Shown here piece by piece: positions 1-5,812 of a stretch of DNA of 6,153 bases. Each line of letters opens with the position of its first letter. Position 1 is the first letter of the stretch. The notes below the pieces were generated by a model. That model was not told where the DNA came from. It saw nothing but the letters and a program-made list of their open reading frames with translations, and searched no databases. The position numbers and the translations under genes are program-made. The stretch spans positions 1-6,153 of the forward strand of contig JAYTJL010000013.1 of NCBI GenBank assembly GCA_043731125.1, read 5' to 3'. The stretch comes from JAYTJL01 sp043731125. Its GTDB lineage: Bacteria; Patescibacteriota; Saccharimonadia; Saccharimonadales; UBA10212.

Positions 1-494
1 GCTGGGGCTATAAGCCCTTCTTCGGTTATAAAAGTGTCATAGTCATCACGCGCTGGATGGTCAGCTGGAAAGTTGAGGCTAGTAAACATGTGATAATCGT
101 CATCAATTTGCCGTGACTCTAACGGAGTAAATCCCATTCGGCCAAAAATATCTAAGATGTTTTCCAACTCACTCATCAGAGGATGCTTGCTGCCACGAGC
201 AGCGGTGAAAATTTCTGGTTTGTCTGAATTTACGTCAAATGGTGAAGTTACATCTATCGGATCCAAACTGATGGTTGATGAGAGATGAGAGATGACTAGT
301 GCTTCTAACTCTTCCTTCAGCTGGTTGATTTCAGCGCCAAAGGCTGATCGTTCTTCTTGTGGCAATTCTTTTATCTGAAAATACAAAGCAGCCAACTCCG
401 GCGCCCGGCGGATAGCAGCCTTGTCTTTGAGTGTTTTGAACCTCGACCTCAATTTCTTTGCAACTGTGTCGATTTCTTTAATTTTATATACCAT
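1..494 (-). CDS. pheS: Phenylalanine--tRNA ligase alpha subunit, N-terminal part (partial at window edge)
   Basis: The gene runs off the left edge; 164 complete codons are visible, about half of the usual 330-350 residues. PheS is the catalytic subunit of the cytoplasmic (alpha-beta)2 enzyme that charges tRNA-Phe. Residues 1-75 are charged and helical, matching the N-terminal tRNA-binding coiled coil. The class II catalytic core begins near residue 104 with HPLMSELENILDIFGRMGF, followed by the family signature LNFPADHPARDDYDTF at 140-155. The usual GPE(I/V)E stretch after GF reads ESRQI here, so the protein is divergent but recognisable. The ATG at 494 is preceded by AAGGG eight bases upstream. 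It lies 44 bp downstream of rmuC on the same strand, so cotranscription is possible, though a TATAAT in the gap may give it its own promoter. pheT is expected beyond the window. Identity is secure. Confidence 0.95.
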   Translation of the reverse strand, partial: MVYKIKEIDTVAKKLRSRFKTLKDKAAIRRAPELAALYFQIKELPQEERSAFGAEINQLKEELEALVISHLSSTISLDPIDVTSPFDVNSDKPEIFTAARGSKHPLMSELENILDIFGRMGFTPLESRQIDDDYHMFTSLNFPADHPARDDYDTFITEEGLIAP

Positions 495-502
495 ATGACT
501 TG

Positions 503-514
503 CCCTTAATTATA
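503..514 (-). promoter_or_regulatory. Candidate -10 box and Shine-Dalgarno of pheS
   Basis: On the minus strand a perfect TATAAT lies at 514-509, followed by AAGGG at 507-503, eight bases before the ATG at 494. A possible but weak -35 (TTTAGT) sits 17 bp further upstream. The two elements are hard to use together: a start from TATAAT would give a leader of only about 7-8 nt and would exclude the AAGGG. Either the AAGGG serves a longer rmuC-pheS transcript, or the TATAAT makes a very short-leader mRNA. Confidence 0.4.
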
Positions 515-538
515 CTGACAAAACCGCCTGAACTAAAG

Positions 539-1603
539 CTAGTCGTCTAAGGTGGGCTTTTCTAAAAGGACTGGCTCTACGCCGGGCTCGGTATTAGCAA
601 TTTTTACTACGTCTTTGTCAATTTTGCCCAACTCTTTATAAGTGGTGTTGAAGTGGCCAACAGTAGTGCCGAGACTACTGCCAAGTTTCTGCATGTAGCC
701 ATTGTGTGCGAGCAGGTGCTTGCTTAGTTGTTCTATGTTTTTTCTAATTGTGTCGGTGTCTTTCTGAATTTCTATACTTCTTAGTCCCTGTACAATTATT
801 TGAAGCATGGCAGAAAGCGTACTCGGCCCAACAATAGTTACTTTCTTATCAACAGCAGCATACTGCATTAAATTGCGGCCGCTTACTCCCGTTAAACCAA
901 CTTTGTTAGCTAGCAGATCATAATAAATAGCCTCACTAGGAATAAACATCAGTGCTTGGTCCAGTGTGCCCTTATTGGTTTTGATATATTTACTTGTTTC
1001 ATCAATGCGTTTTTTAAGGTCTTCTTTAAACGCTTTTTCTAGGGCTGGCTTATCCTCTGGCTTGGCCTCCAAAATACGATTATAGTTTTCCAGACTAAAC
1101 TTACTGTCAACCGGCAACAGTCTGCCATCTAGTTTGACAACAGCATCAACCACTGTACCCTCGGCCAGCTTATACTGCAGTTCAAATGAACCGGGCGGCA
1201 AAGTGTTCTTTAGAATTTGTTCTAGGTAATACTCCCCCAGCACTCCTCGCTGTTTTGGGTTTTGTAGGACATTTTGAAGCGTCTTCAACTCCGCAGCTAC
1301 ATCACCAACGCTTTTGTTAGTGCGGTCTAGCTCGGTAAGTTTTGTAGTTACTTCACGGATAATTTTGGCACTGGCTTCAAATTGAGCCGTCATTTGTTTA
1401 TTACTAGTCCCAAGCTGGTCAGACAGCTGCTTTTGCAACCCATCTTTAAGCGAGTTCATGCTCTTGGTTAGCTCACTCATATCTGTTTTAAGTAGCATTG
1501 TAGCATCAGAGCCACTTGCTTTCTTGGGGCGCAAGAAAACCCAGGCTACCAAACCGGCCAAGATCACACACATCGCACCCAAAACAATAACAGCAACTAT
1601 CAT
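539..1603 (-). CDS. rmuC: RmuC-family DNA recombination/nuclease-like protein
   Basis: This is a membrane-anchored RmuC homologue of 354 residues from the ATG at 1603. Residues 2-24 form one hydrophobic segment ending in LRPKK, which fits an N-terminal anchor. Residues about 35-112 look like coiled coil, rich in K, E, Q and L. The RmuC domain follows, with GVLGEYYLEQIL at 120-131, VDAVVKLDG at 152-160 and LPVDSKF at 163-169. The spaced E, D and DSK resemble a PD-(D/E)xK-type active site. RmuC in Escherichia coli limits recombination at short inverted repeats; the biochemical activity is not well settled. An alternative TTG at 1618 adds five residues. I prefer the ATG because TACAAT lies six bases before it and no ribosome binding site precedes the TTG. 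The gene follows the ZIP gene by 22 bp and precedes pheS by 44 bp. The stop is TAG. Confidence 0.92.
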   Translation of the reverse strand: MIVAVIVLGAMCVILAGLVAWVFLRPKKASGSDATMLLKTDMSELTKSMNSLKDGLQKQLSDQLGTSNKQMTAQFEASAKIIREVTTKLTELDRTNKSVGDVAAELKTLQNVLQNPKQRGVLGEYYLEQILKNTLPPGSFELQYKLAEGTVVDAVVKLDGRLLPVDSKFSLENYNRILEAKPEDKPALEKAFKEDLKKRIDETSKYIKTNKGTLDQALMFIPSEAIYYDLLANKVGLTGVSGRNLMQYAAVDKKVTIVGPSTLSAMLQIIVQGLRSIEIQKDTDTIRKNIEQLSKHLLAHNGYMQKLGSSLGTTVGHFNTTYKELGKIDKDVVKIANTEPGVEPVLLEKPTLDD

Positions 1604-1609
1604 TCCTCT

Positions 1610-1615
1610 ATTGTA
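1610..1615 (-). promoter_or_regulatory. Candidate -10 box of rmuC
   Basis: TACAAT lies at 1615-1610 on the minus strand, six bases before the preferred ATG of rmuC. A start from it would produce a leaderless or nearly leaderless mRNA. A -35 is poor: TTGGGC at 1640-1635 is 19 bp away, inside the end of the ZIP gene. AGAGGA touches the ATG directly and is too close to act as a normal ribosome binding site. rmuC may instead be read from the ZIP transcript. Confidence 0.35.
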
Positions 1616-1625
1616 CAAGGAGTTT

Positions 1626-2357
1626 CTATATTTCGCCCAAGTGGGTCAGTCCTAATATCAACAGAACTCCTAGAATAGTCAGAGCAATGTTCTTGCGAGG
1701 CGACCCTTCAGAATGTGCCTGAGGAATTATATTACTAGCAGCGATATATAGGAGAAAGCCGGCAAAAAACGCCAAGTATATAGCAAGCGCCTTTTCTGAC
1801 ACCGTCACCACCAGACTCGCCAAACCACCAATAACTGGCATCACAACAACAATCACCAGCCAGGCTTTAATATGCGTAAGTTTGTTCTTGTGAAAGAGCA
1901 TGAATGTTGTTGTATCAAAACCATCAGCAAAACGGTGTCCAATCACAGCAATCGCCACCGCAATACCAACCGCAGTGCTAACCTGAAACGCAACACCTAT
2001 GCTGAGGCCGTCTAAAAAACTGTGGCCAGTGAGCGCTAATGCCCTGGCAGTTCCTAGCTTTGGATGGCGATGTGGGCCGTACTTGTCTTCAGTTGAATGA
2101 TGTAAGGGAATAAATTTTTCGAACATATGGAATAACAGAAACCCGCTAGTCATAGCAATCATCGGCCAGACCGAATCAAGAGATTCAGACTCTACAATTT
2201 CAAAGATTTCAGGTAACAAATCAAAAGTCACAAGACCGAGGACTATCCCAGAAGTTAGGGCTAAGGCAACATTCAAGTGTTTTCGACTCCGGAGTGCCGT
2301 ATAGCCACCTATCAAAGCTGCTAATGAAGCGAGTAGTGTCAAGAGAATGACGATCAT
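1626..2357 (-). CDS. ZIP-family divalent metal (probably zinc) transporter
   Basis: A 243-residue polytopic membrane protein of ZIP-family size, predicted to import Zn2+ or a related ion into the cytoplasm. The hydrophobic profile suggests about eight helices. TM2 ends in TFDLLPE (44-50). A His-rich loop follows TM3 (H86, H87, H96, H98). TM4 carries HSFLDG (112-117) and TM5 HRFADG (141-146), the positions of the binuclear metal site. Canonical ZIPs have HNxPEG-like motifs there; here the acidic residue is Asp in both and the Pro is missing, so this is a divergent member. The frame stays open upstream to 2432, but those 25 codons cross the promoter and operator region and are unlike a ZIP N-terminus. 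The ATG at 2357 starts directly before TM1. It is divergent from a Fur-family regulator, which supports metal uptake. The stop is TAG. Confidence 0.87.
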   Translation of the reverse strand: MIVILLTLLASLAALIGGYTALRSRKHLNVALALTSGIVLGLVTFDLLPEIFEIVESESLDSVWPMIAMTSGFLLFHMFEKFIPLHHSTEDKYGPHRHPKLGTARALALTGHSFLDGLSIGVAFQVSTAVGIAVAIAVIGHRFADGFDTTTFMLFHKNKLTHIKAWLVIVVVMPVIGGLASLVVTVSEKALAIYLAFFAGFLLYIAASNIIPQAHSEGSPRKNIALTILGVLLILGLTHLGEI

Positions 2358-2364
2358 GTTGTTA

Positions 2365-2393
2365 AATATAAATAATTCGAATCTATATTGCAA
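2365..2393 (-). promoter_or_regulatory. Promoter of the ZIP transporter gene
   Basis: On the minus strand TTGCAA (2393-2388), a 17-bp spacer and TATATT (2370-2365) form a good sigma-70-type promoter. The -10 ends seven bases before the ATG at 2357, so transcription should begin at or next to the start codon, giving a leaderless mRNA. No ribosome binding site is visible. The -35 lies inside the palindrome at 2386-2406, and the spacer contains the 8-bp palindrome ATTCGAAT (2375-2382). Confidence 0.6.
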
Positions 2394-2406
2394 ATTTGTC
2401 GCAATA
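2386..2406. promoter_or_regulatory. Palindromic operator candidate for the Fur/Zur-family regulator
   Basis: A perfect 6-bp inverted repeat, TATTGC and GCAATA, is separated by 9 bp. It makes a 21-bp palindrome, the size typical of Fur-family boxes. It sits between the divergent ZIP and regulator genes and overlaps the candidate -35 of each (2388-2393 on the minus strand, 2396-2401 on the plus strand). A dimer bound here would block both promoters, giving metal-dependent repression of uptake and autoregulation. The repeat is seen directly; the binding protein is inferred from position. Confidence 0.5.
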
Positions 2407-2426
2407 CGCGCTAAAATTGAGATAAT
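2396..2426 (+). promoter_or_regulatory. Promoter candidate of the Fur-family regulator
   Basis: GATAAT (2421-2426) lies eight bases before the ATG at 2435, so a leaderless transcript is likely. TTGTCG (2396-2401) is the best -35, with a long 19-bp spacer. No ribosome binding site is seen between 2415 and 2434. The -35 overlaps the palindrome shared with the ZIP promoter. Confidence 0.45.
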
Positions 2427-2434
2427 TACCACTT

Positions 2435-2851
2435 ATGAACCATCGCCAAACCCTCAAAACCATCCTGAAACAAAACGGCTCTAGCCTAACCCGCACAAGG
2501 CAATTAGTCTTTGATTTGCTCCGAGATAAAGACCCGCAAAGCATGCAAGTGCTATGTAGCCGTGCTACACCAGAGGTAGACAGGGCAACAGTCTACCGAA
2601 CAATCGACCTTTATGAACGCCTTGGCATAGTTCACAGACTAAATATTGGCTGGAAATACAAAGTAGAATTGTCCGACCTATTCAACGACCACCACCACCA
2701 TATGCACTGCGAAAAATGCGGTAAGATTATAGACTTGCCAGCTAATATTATGTTGGAAAAAATGATAGAAACCGTTGCCATTAAAAGTAGCTTTTCTCCA
2801 CGTGGACACACCTTGGAAATTTACGGACTCTGCTCTGTTTGTTCGCACTAG
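2435..2851 (+). CDS. Fur-family metalloregulator, probably Zur-like
   Basis: A full-length 138-residue Fur-family repressor, the normal size. The N-terminal winged helix spans about 1-80, with the recognition-helix region RATVYRTIDLYERLG at 50-64. The dimerisation and metal half begins with HHHHMHCEKCGKIIDL at 86-101, carrying the His ligands H86-H89 and H91. Two CxxC pairs (C92/C95 and C133/C136) form the structural Zn(Cys)4 site. GHTLEIYGLC at 124-133 is the family's conserved C-terminal strand with H125. The Asp found in the HHDH motif of E. coli Fur is His here. Family membership is certain. Zinc specificity is inferred from the divergent ZIP gene and the shared operator; an iron, manganese or peroxide sensor is not excluded. 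The stop is TAG and lies in a 10-bp hairpin. Confidence 0.93.
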   Translation: MNHRQTLKTILKQNGSSLTRTRQLVFDLLRDKDPQSMQVLCSRATPEVDRATVYRTIDLYERLGIVHRLNIGWKYKVELSDLFNDHHHHMHCEKCGKIIDLPANIMLEKMIETVAIKSSFSPRGHTLEIYGLCSVCSH

Positions 2852-2860
2852 CGAACAAAC
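2837..2860 (+). terminator. Stop-codon hairpin of the Fur-family gene (possible terminator)
   Basis: A perfect 10-bp stem, GTTTGTTCGC and GCGAACAAAC, closes a 4-nt loop, ACTA. It includes the last codons and the TAG stop at 2849-2851. No T-run follows on either strand, so it is not a classic intrinsic terminator. It may stabilise the 3' end or terminate without a U-tract. The next 120 bp (2861-2980) are AT-rich and hold no gene; the only other structure seen is the 10-bp palindrome TGAATATTCA at 2896-2905. Confidence 0.5.
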
Positions 2861-2980
2861 TAATACTCAACAGGAGCAACTTGGATAATTGTCAATGAAT
2901 ATTCAATGCCTAAATGATTAAACCCATTAACAATATTACACCTTCATTGATCCCGTTGTTCTAGTTGAGGATTGAGCATT

Positions 2981-3005
2981 GCTAATCCGCTTTGGGCGGA
3001 TTAGC
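2981..3005 (-). terminator. Stop-codon hairpin of the MFS efflux gene (possible terminator)
   Basis: A perfect 10-bp stem, GCTAATCCGC and GCGGATTAGC, encloses a 5-nt loop. It overlaps the TAA stop of the MFS gene at 3003-3001. As with the hairpin of the convergent regulator gene, no T-tract follows on either strand. The stem is stable enough to act as a 3' end or bidirectional barrier between the convergent genes. Confidence 0.5.
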
Positions 3006-4446
3006 CAGCCATCATGGCTTCTTTAGCATCAATTTTCTTGTTTTTTACCAACACTGCTACTAACGTTGCTGCTATAAGGGCTAAGATAATGCCTGCCGTG
3101 AGACCTGCTACATATCCGTGAACTTGCGCGCCTAGGGGCGGACCACCAGCTGCGACTTCTGCATTGATTGTTGAAAATGCAACTGCTGATAGTATGGCTA
3201 GCCCAATGGCCCCGCCAACTTGCTGAGAGGTGTTGAGTATTCCAGAAGCTAGTCCAGAAAAATGCTTAGGAACGCCAGAAGTTGCAGCTAGTGTACCCGC
3301 CACAAAAGTCAGTCCCATTCCTAATGCTGATATAGCCAGTCCTGGAAATACATTGTGTAGGTAGTCACCACCGGTTTTCATAGTAACACTGAGTGTATAC
3401 AGCCCAACTGCTAGGACTAATGGTCCGGCCACCATAAAAGGTTTGAATCCCACTTTTCCAACTAGGTTAGCTACCACACCAGATGTAATCCCAATAATGA
3501 ATGTCACTGGAAGAAACGCCAGTCCTGTTTTTACTGGTGAATAACCAAGTACCTGCTGGATGTAGAGCGTTAGGAAAAAGAACATTGAAAACATAGTGCT
3601 AGAAATGGCTAAAAAGGCTGCATTGCCTCCTGCAACGTTCCTAATTTTAAATATACTAAGTGGCATTAAAGGGTACTTTGCTTTTTTTTCGTTAAAAACA
3701 AACAATGTTAAAAGTAGCGCGCTAATCGAAAGGCAGGTTAAGACCGTATTTGAACCCCACCCACTAGAGGGTGCTTTCGATAGTCCATAAACCAGTGTCA
3801 TTAAACCACTTGTGGCTAGCGCCGCACCCGGTAAGTCCATACTACGCTTCTTACCTTCCTCTCCAATATGGTGAGGCAACAAAGCCACTGCTCCTATAAC
3901 AACTCCAATTCCTACCGGCACATTTACAAAAAAATTCCAGCGCCAACCAAAATACTGTGTAAGAATTCCACCCAGTAGTACCCCAGCTGCTGCACCACCG
4001 GCAGCTACGGCTGCCCAAAAACCCATAGCTTTGTTGCGTTCTTTGCCTTCTTGAAATGAAGCTAAAATAATAGACAAAGCAACTGGCGACATAAAGGCTG
4101 CTGTCATTCCTTGCAAAGCCCTGCCAACAATAAGCTGCGTTTCGGTTTGAGCTAATCCGCACAGAAGTGATGTTATAGCAAAACCGGTAACGGCACTAAT
4201 AAATATCTTACGACGACTAAAAAGGTCAGATGCGCGGCCACCCAACAGTAGTAGTCCACCAAAGGTTAGTGTGTAGGCTGTAATTACCCACTGTAAATTG
4301 TTTGGGGCAAAGTTGAGATCTTTCGATATAGACGGCAAAGCAACATTGACTATAGCTATGTCTAAAACAACCATAAACTGTGAAAGACACAACAGGGCCA
4401 AAATTGCCCACTTATTTTCTGCGTGTTTTGATAAAGCCCTCGCCAT
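3001..4446 (-). CDS. DHA2-family (EmrB/QacA-type) MFS multidrug efflux transporter
   Basis: A 481-residue integral membrane protein with the size and motif set of DHA2 proton/drug antiporters, usually 14 helices. Residues 28-38, LDIAIVNVALP, are the DHA2 motif D1. Motif A, GGRASDLFSRRK, is at 69-80. Motif C, the Gly/Ala-rich GGAAAGVLLGG before FGWRWNFFVNVPVG, spans about 150-179. FSGLASGILNTSQQVGGAIG at 396-415 is also typical. It probably exports toxic or antibiotic-like compounds in exchange for protons; substrate cannot be read from sequence. The ATG at 4446 has GAGGA six bases upstream, the only standard ribosome binding site at a full gene start in the window. The promoter contains a 12-bp inverted repeat, so expression is probably controlled by a repressor not encoded here. 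It converges with the Fur-family gene. The stop is TAA. Confidence 0.93.
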   Translation of the reverse strand: MARALSKHAENKWAILALLCLSQFMVVLDIAIVNVALPSISKDLNFAPNNLQWVITAYTLTFGGLLLLGGRASDLFSRRKIFISAVTGFAITSLLCGLAQTETQLIVGRALQGMTAAFMSPVALSIILASFQEGKERNKAMGFWAAVAAGGAAAGVLLGGILTQYFGWRWNFFVNVPVGIGVVIGAVALLPHHIGEEGKKRSMDLPGAALATSGLMTLVYGLSKAPSSGWGSNTVLTCLSISALLLTLFVFNEKKAKYPLMPLSIFKIRNVAGGNAAFLAISSTMFSMFFFLTLYIQQVLGYSPVKTGLAFLPVTFIIGITSGVVANLVGKVGFKPFMVAGPLVLAVGLYTLSVTMKTGGDYLHNVFPGLAISALGMGLTFVAGTLAATSGVPKHFSGLASGILNTSQQVGGAIGLAILSAVAFSTINAEVAAGGPPLGAQVHGYVAGLTAGIILALIAATLVAVLVKNKKIDAKEAMMAG

Positions 4447-4452
4447 TTGCTA

Positions 4453-4485
4453 TCCTCGCTCTTCTCTAAATCACTGACCATTGTA
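4453..4485 (-). promoter_or_regulatory. MFS gene promoter -10 and ribosome binding site
   Basis: TACAAT at 4485-4480 is the -10 candidate; no good -35 is seen 16-18 bp upstream. The predicted start near 4473 gives a leader of about 27 nt carrying GAGGA at 4457-4453, six bases before the ATG. This gene thus has a conventional leader, unlike the other complete genes here. Confidence 0.45.
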
Positions 4486-4502
4486 TAAATTCAGTGATTT
4501 AG
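4466..4502. promoter_or_regulatory. Inverted-repeat operator at the MFS efflux promoter
   Basis: Two perfect 12-bp arms, CTAAATCACTGA (4466-4477) and TCAGTGATTTAG (4491-4502), flank a 13-bp AT-rich centre. The MFS -10 candidate TACAAT (4485-4480, minus strand) lies in the centre. The predicted start, near 4473, falls within the downstream arm. Each arm also contains the near-palindrome TCA-N-TGA. The arrangement fits a repressor (TetR- or MarR-like, for example) that blocks RNA polymerase at the efflux gene. No such regulator is in the window. A cruciform or 5' leader hairpin is a less likely reading. Confidence 0.6.
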
Positions 4503-4540
4503 CTCACATTAGTTAATCCTTGCCTTCCAGTATACGGCGG

Positions 4541-4570
4541 TTGCGCAATATCACAATCCCAATTTATACT
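4541..4570 (+). promoter_or_regulatory. Promoter of the NDH-2-like gene
   Basis: TTGCGC (4541-4546), an 18-bp spacer and TATACT (4565-4570) form a plausible promoter. The -10 ends only two bases before the ATG at 4573 and eight before the ATG at 4579, so a leaderless mRNA from 4579 is likely. No ribosome binding site is present. The -35 lies in the 8-bp palindrome TTGCGCAA (4541-4548). Confidence 0.45.
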
Positions 4571-4572
4571 AC

Positions 4573-5799
4573 ATGCTAATGGCTACACTTACCGAATCAA
4601 CCCTTGAGGCTATGGACAACCCAGGTGTCAAAGATGTTCTTATCTTAGGTGGCGGTTTTGGAGGAGTCAAAACAGCACTTGGACTAGCCAATGCCAGTAA
4701 ATACAACGTTACTTTGCTGTCAGACCAAAAGTATTTTCGTTATTACCCCATGCTTTACAAAACCGCAACAGGTGGCAACCAAAAAGCATCGACCATTGAT
4801 TTAAGCGAGATATTCGCAGGGAAAGACATTAATTTGGCTACTGACACAGCTTTGGAGCTTGACCGAGAAAAGAAACTAGTAAGGACGGCCTCTGGGAAGA
4901 CCTACAGCTACGACATATTGGTTGTGGCACTTGGTTCTGTAACGAATTATTTTGGAATTAAAGGACTGGCTGAGAATTCATTTGGTATCAAGACCCTGCC
5001 AGAAGCCAAACGGCTTCGAAACCATCTACACGAAACAATTATTGATGACGGCAAACCAGATGTTAACTATGTGATAGTGGGCGGCGGACCAACTGGCGTC
5101 GAGCTGGCAGGGTCTTTGCCTAGGTATATCAGGCACATCATGAAAAGTCATGGACTTCGTGACAAAAAAATTAGCGTAGTGCTCGTCGAAGCACTCCCCC
5201 GACTTATGCCCAGGATGAGTGAGAAGTATTCGACCAATATAATGAAACGCCTCGAAAAACTTGGAGTAAAGGTGATGCTAAATGAAAAAGTCCTGGCTGA
5301 GACTCACGACCAGCTAAAGATGAGCGGGGAGTCTCTTACTTCACACACAGTTATTTGGACGGCTGGAGTAGCACAGAATCCATATATCTTAGATAAAAGA
5401 TTCAGCCTAGACGAACGCGGTAGGGTTGAAGTTGATGATTTTCTGGGAGCTGGTGAAAACATATTTGTACTCGGTGATAATTCTGGCACCGAATTTGCTG
5501 GTATGGCCCAAACGGCCATACATGACGGTAAATTCATTTCTGAAAATTTATTACGAGAGGCTGCTGGAAATCAGCCTAAACGATACAAGGCTAAAAAACC
5601 TGTGTATATCACTCCTGCTGGACACTTCTGGGCGGCAGTGTCGTGGGGCAACCGAGACTTTTTTGGGTTTGTCGGCTGGGCCCTCCGTTCAGCTGCTGAT
5701 CTAGTCGGTTATCATGACTTGTTGGGTTGGCATAAAGCATCTAAACATTGGGTTGCCGATGCTGAGACTGAAAATATTTGCAATGTTTGTTCTAAATAG
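4573..5799 (+). CDS. Type II NADH dehydrogenase-like FAD/NAD(P)-dependent oxidoreductase
   Basis: A 408-residue two-dinucleotide-fold flavoprotein of NDH-2 size. The FAD-binding Rossmann motif is GGGFGG at 26-31 after the VLIL strand. The NADH-binding motif is GGGPTG at 170-175, followed by VELAG. TAG at 264-266 and the FAD-contacting LGD at 300-302, followed by AQTAIHDGK, are conserved. The C-terminal 350-395, rich in Trp, Phe and Gly, resembles the amphipathic helices that bind NDH-2 to the inner membrane face. NDH-2 transfers electrons from NADH to quinone without pumping protons. No partner oxidase is visible, so a soluble NADH oxidase role is not excluded. The extreme C-terminus carries a CNVC motif (403-406). 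Start could be the ATG at 4573 or at 4579; the -10 box favours the latter. The stop is TAG, 13 bp from the end of the convergent DUF2207 gene. Confidence 0.88.
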   Translation: MLMATLTESTLEAMDNPGVKDVLILGGGFGGVKTALGLANASKYNVTLLSDQKYFRYYPMLYKTATGGNQKASTIDLSEIFAGKDINLATDTALELDREKKLVRTASGKTYSYDILVVALGSVTNYFGIKGLAENSFGIKTLPEAKRLRNHLHETIIDDGKPDVNYVIVGGGPTGVELAGSLPRYIRHIMKSHGLRDKKISVVLVEALPRLMPRMSEKYSTNIMKRLEKLGVKVMLNEKVLAETHDQLKMSGESLTSHTVIWTAGVAQNPYILDKRFSLDERGRVEVDDFLGAGENIFVLGDNSGTEFAGMAQTAIHDGKFISENLLREAAGNQPKRYKAKKPVYITPAGHFWAAVSWGNRDFFGFVGWALRSAADLVGYHDLLGWHKASKHWVADAETENICNVCSK

Positions 5800-5812
5800 C
5801 AAAACCAAATTT

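Noticed and set aside
1604..1618. TTG start of rmuC five codons upstream.
   Set aside because: No ribosome binding site precedes it and the TACAAT box overlaps those codons; the ATG at 1603 is preferred, though not proven.
2358..2432. 25-codon N-terminal extension of the ZIP protein.
   Set aside because: It would cross a good promoter and the palindrome, lacks ZIP-like sequence, and the ATG at 2357 sits directly before the first membrane helix.
2896..2905. TGAATATTCA palindrome in the gap downstream of the Fur-family gene.
   Set aside because: It is far from any start codon between convergent genes; a 10-bp AT-rich palindrome is within chance.
2921..2971. Short ORF of 16 codons starting at an ATG in the gap between the Fur-family and MFS genes.
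   Set aside because: No ribosome binding site, no recognisable product, and too short to support.
3851..4411. Open frames overlapping the MFS gene on the same strand.
   Set aside because: They are out-of-frame shadows of the MFS coding sequence with unnatural Cys/Ser/Trp-rich composition.
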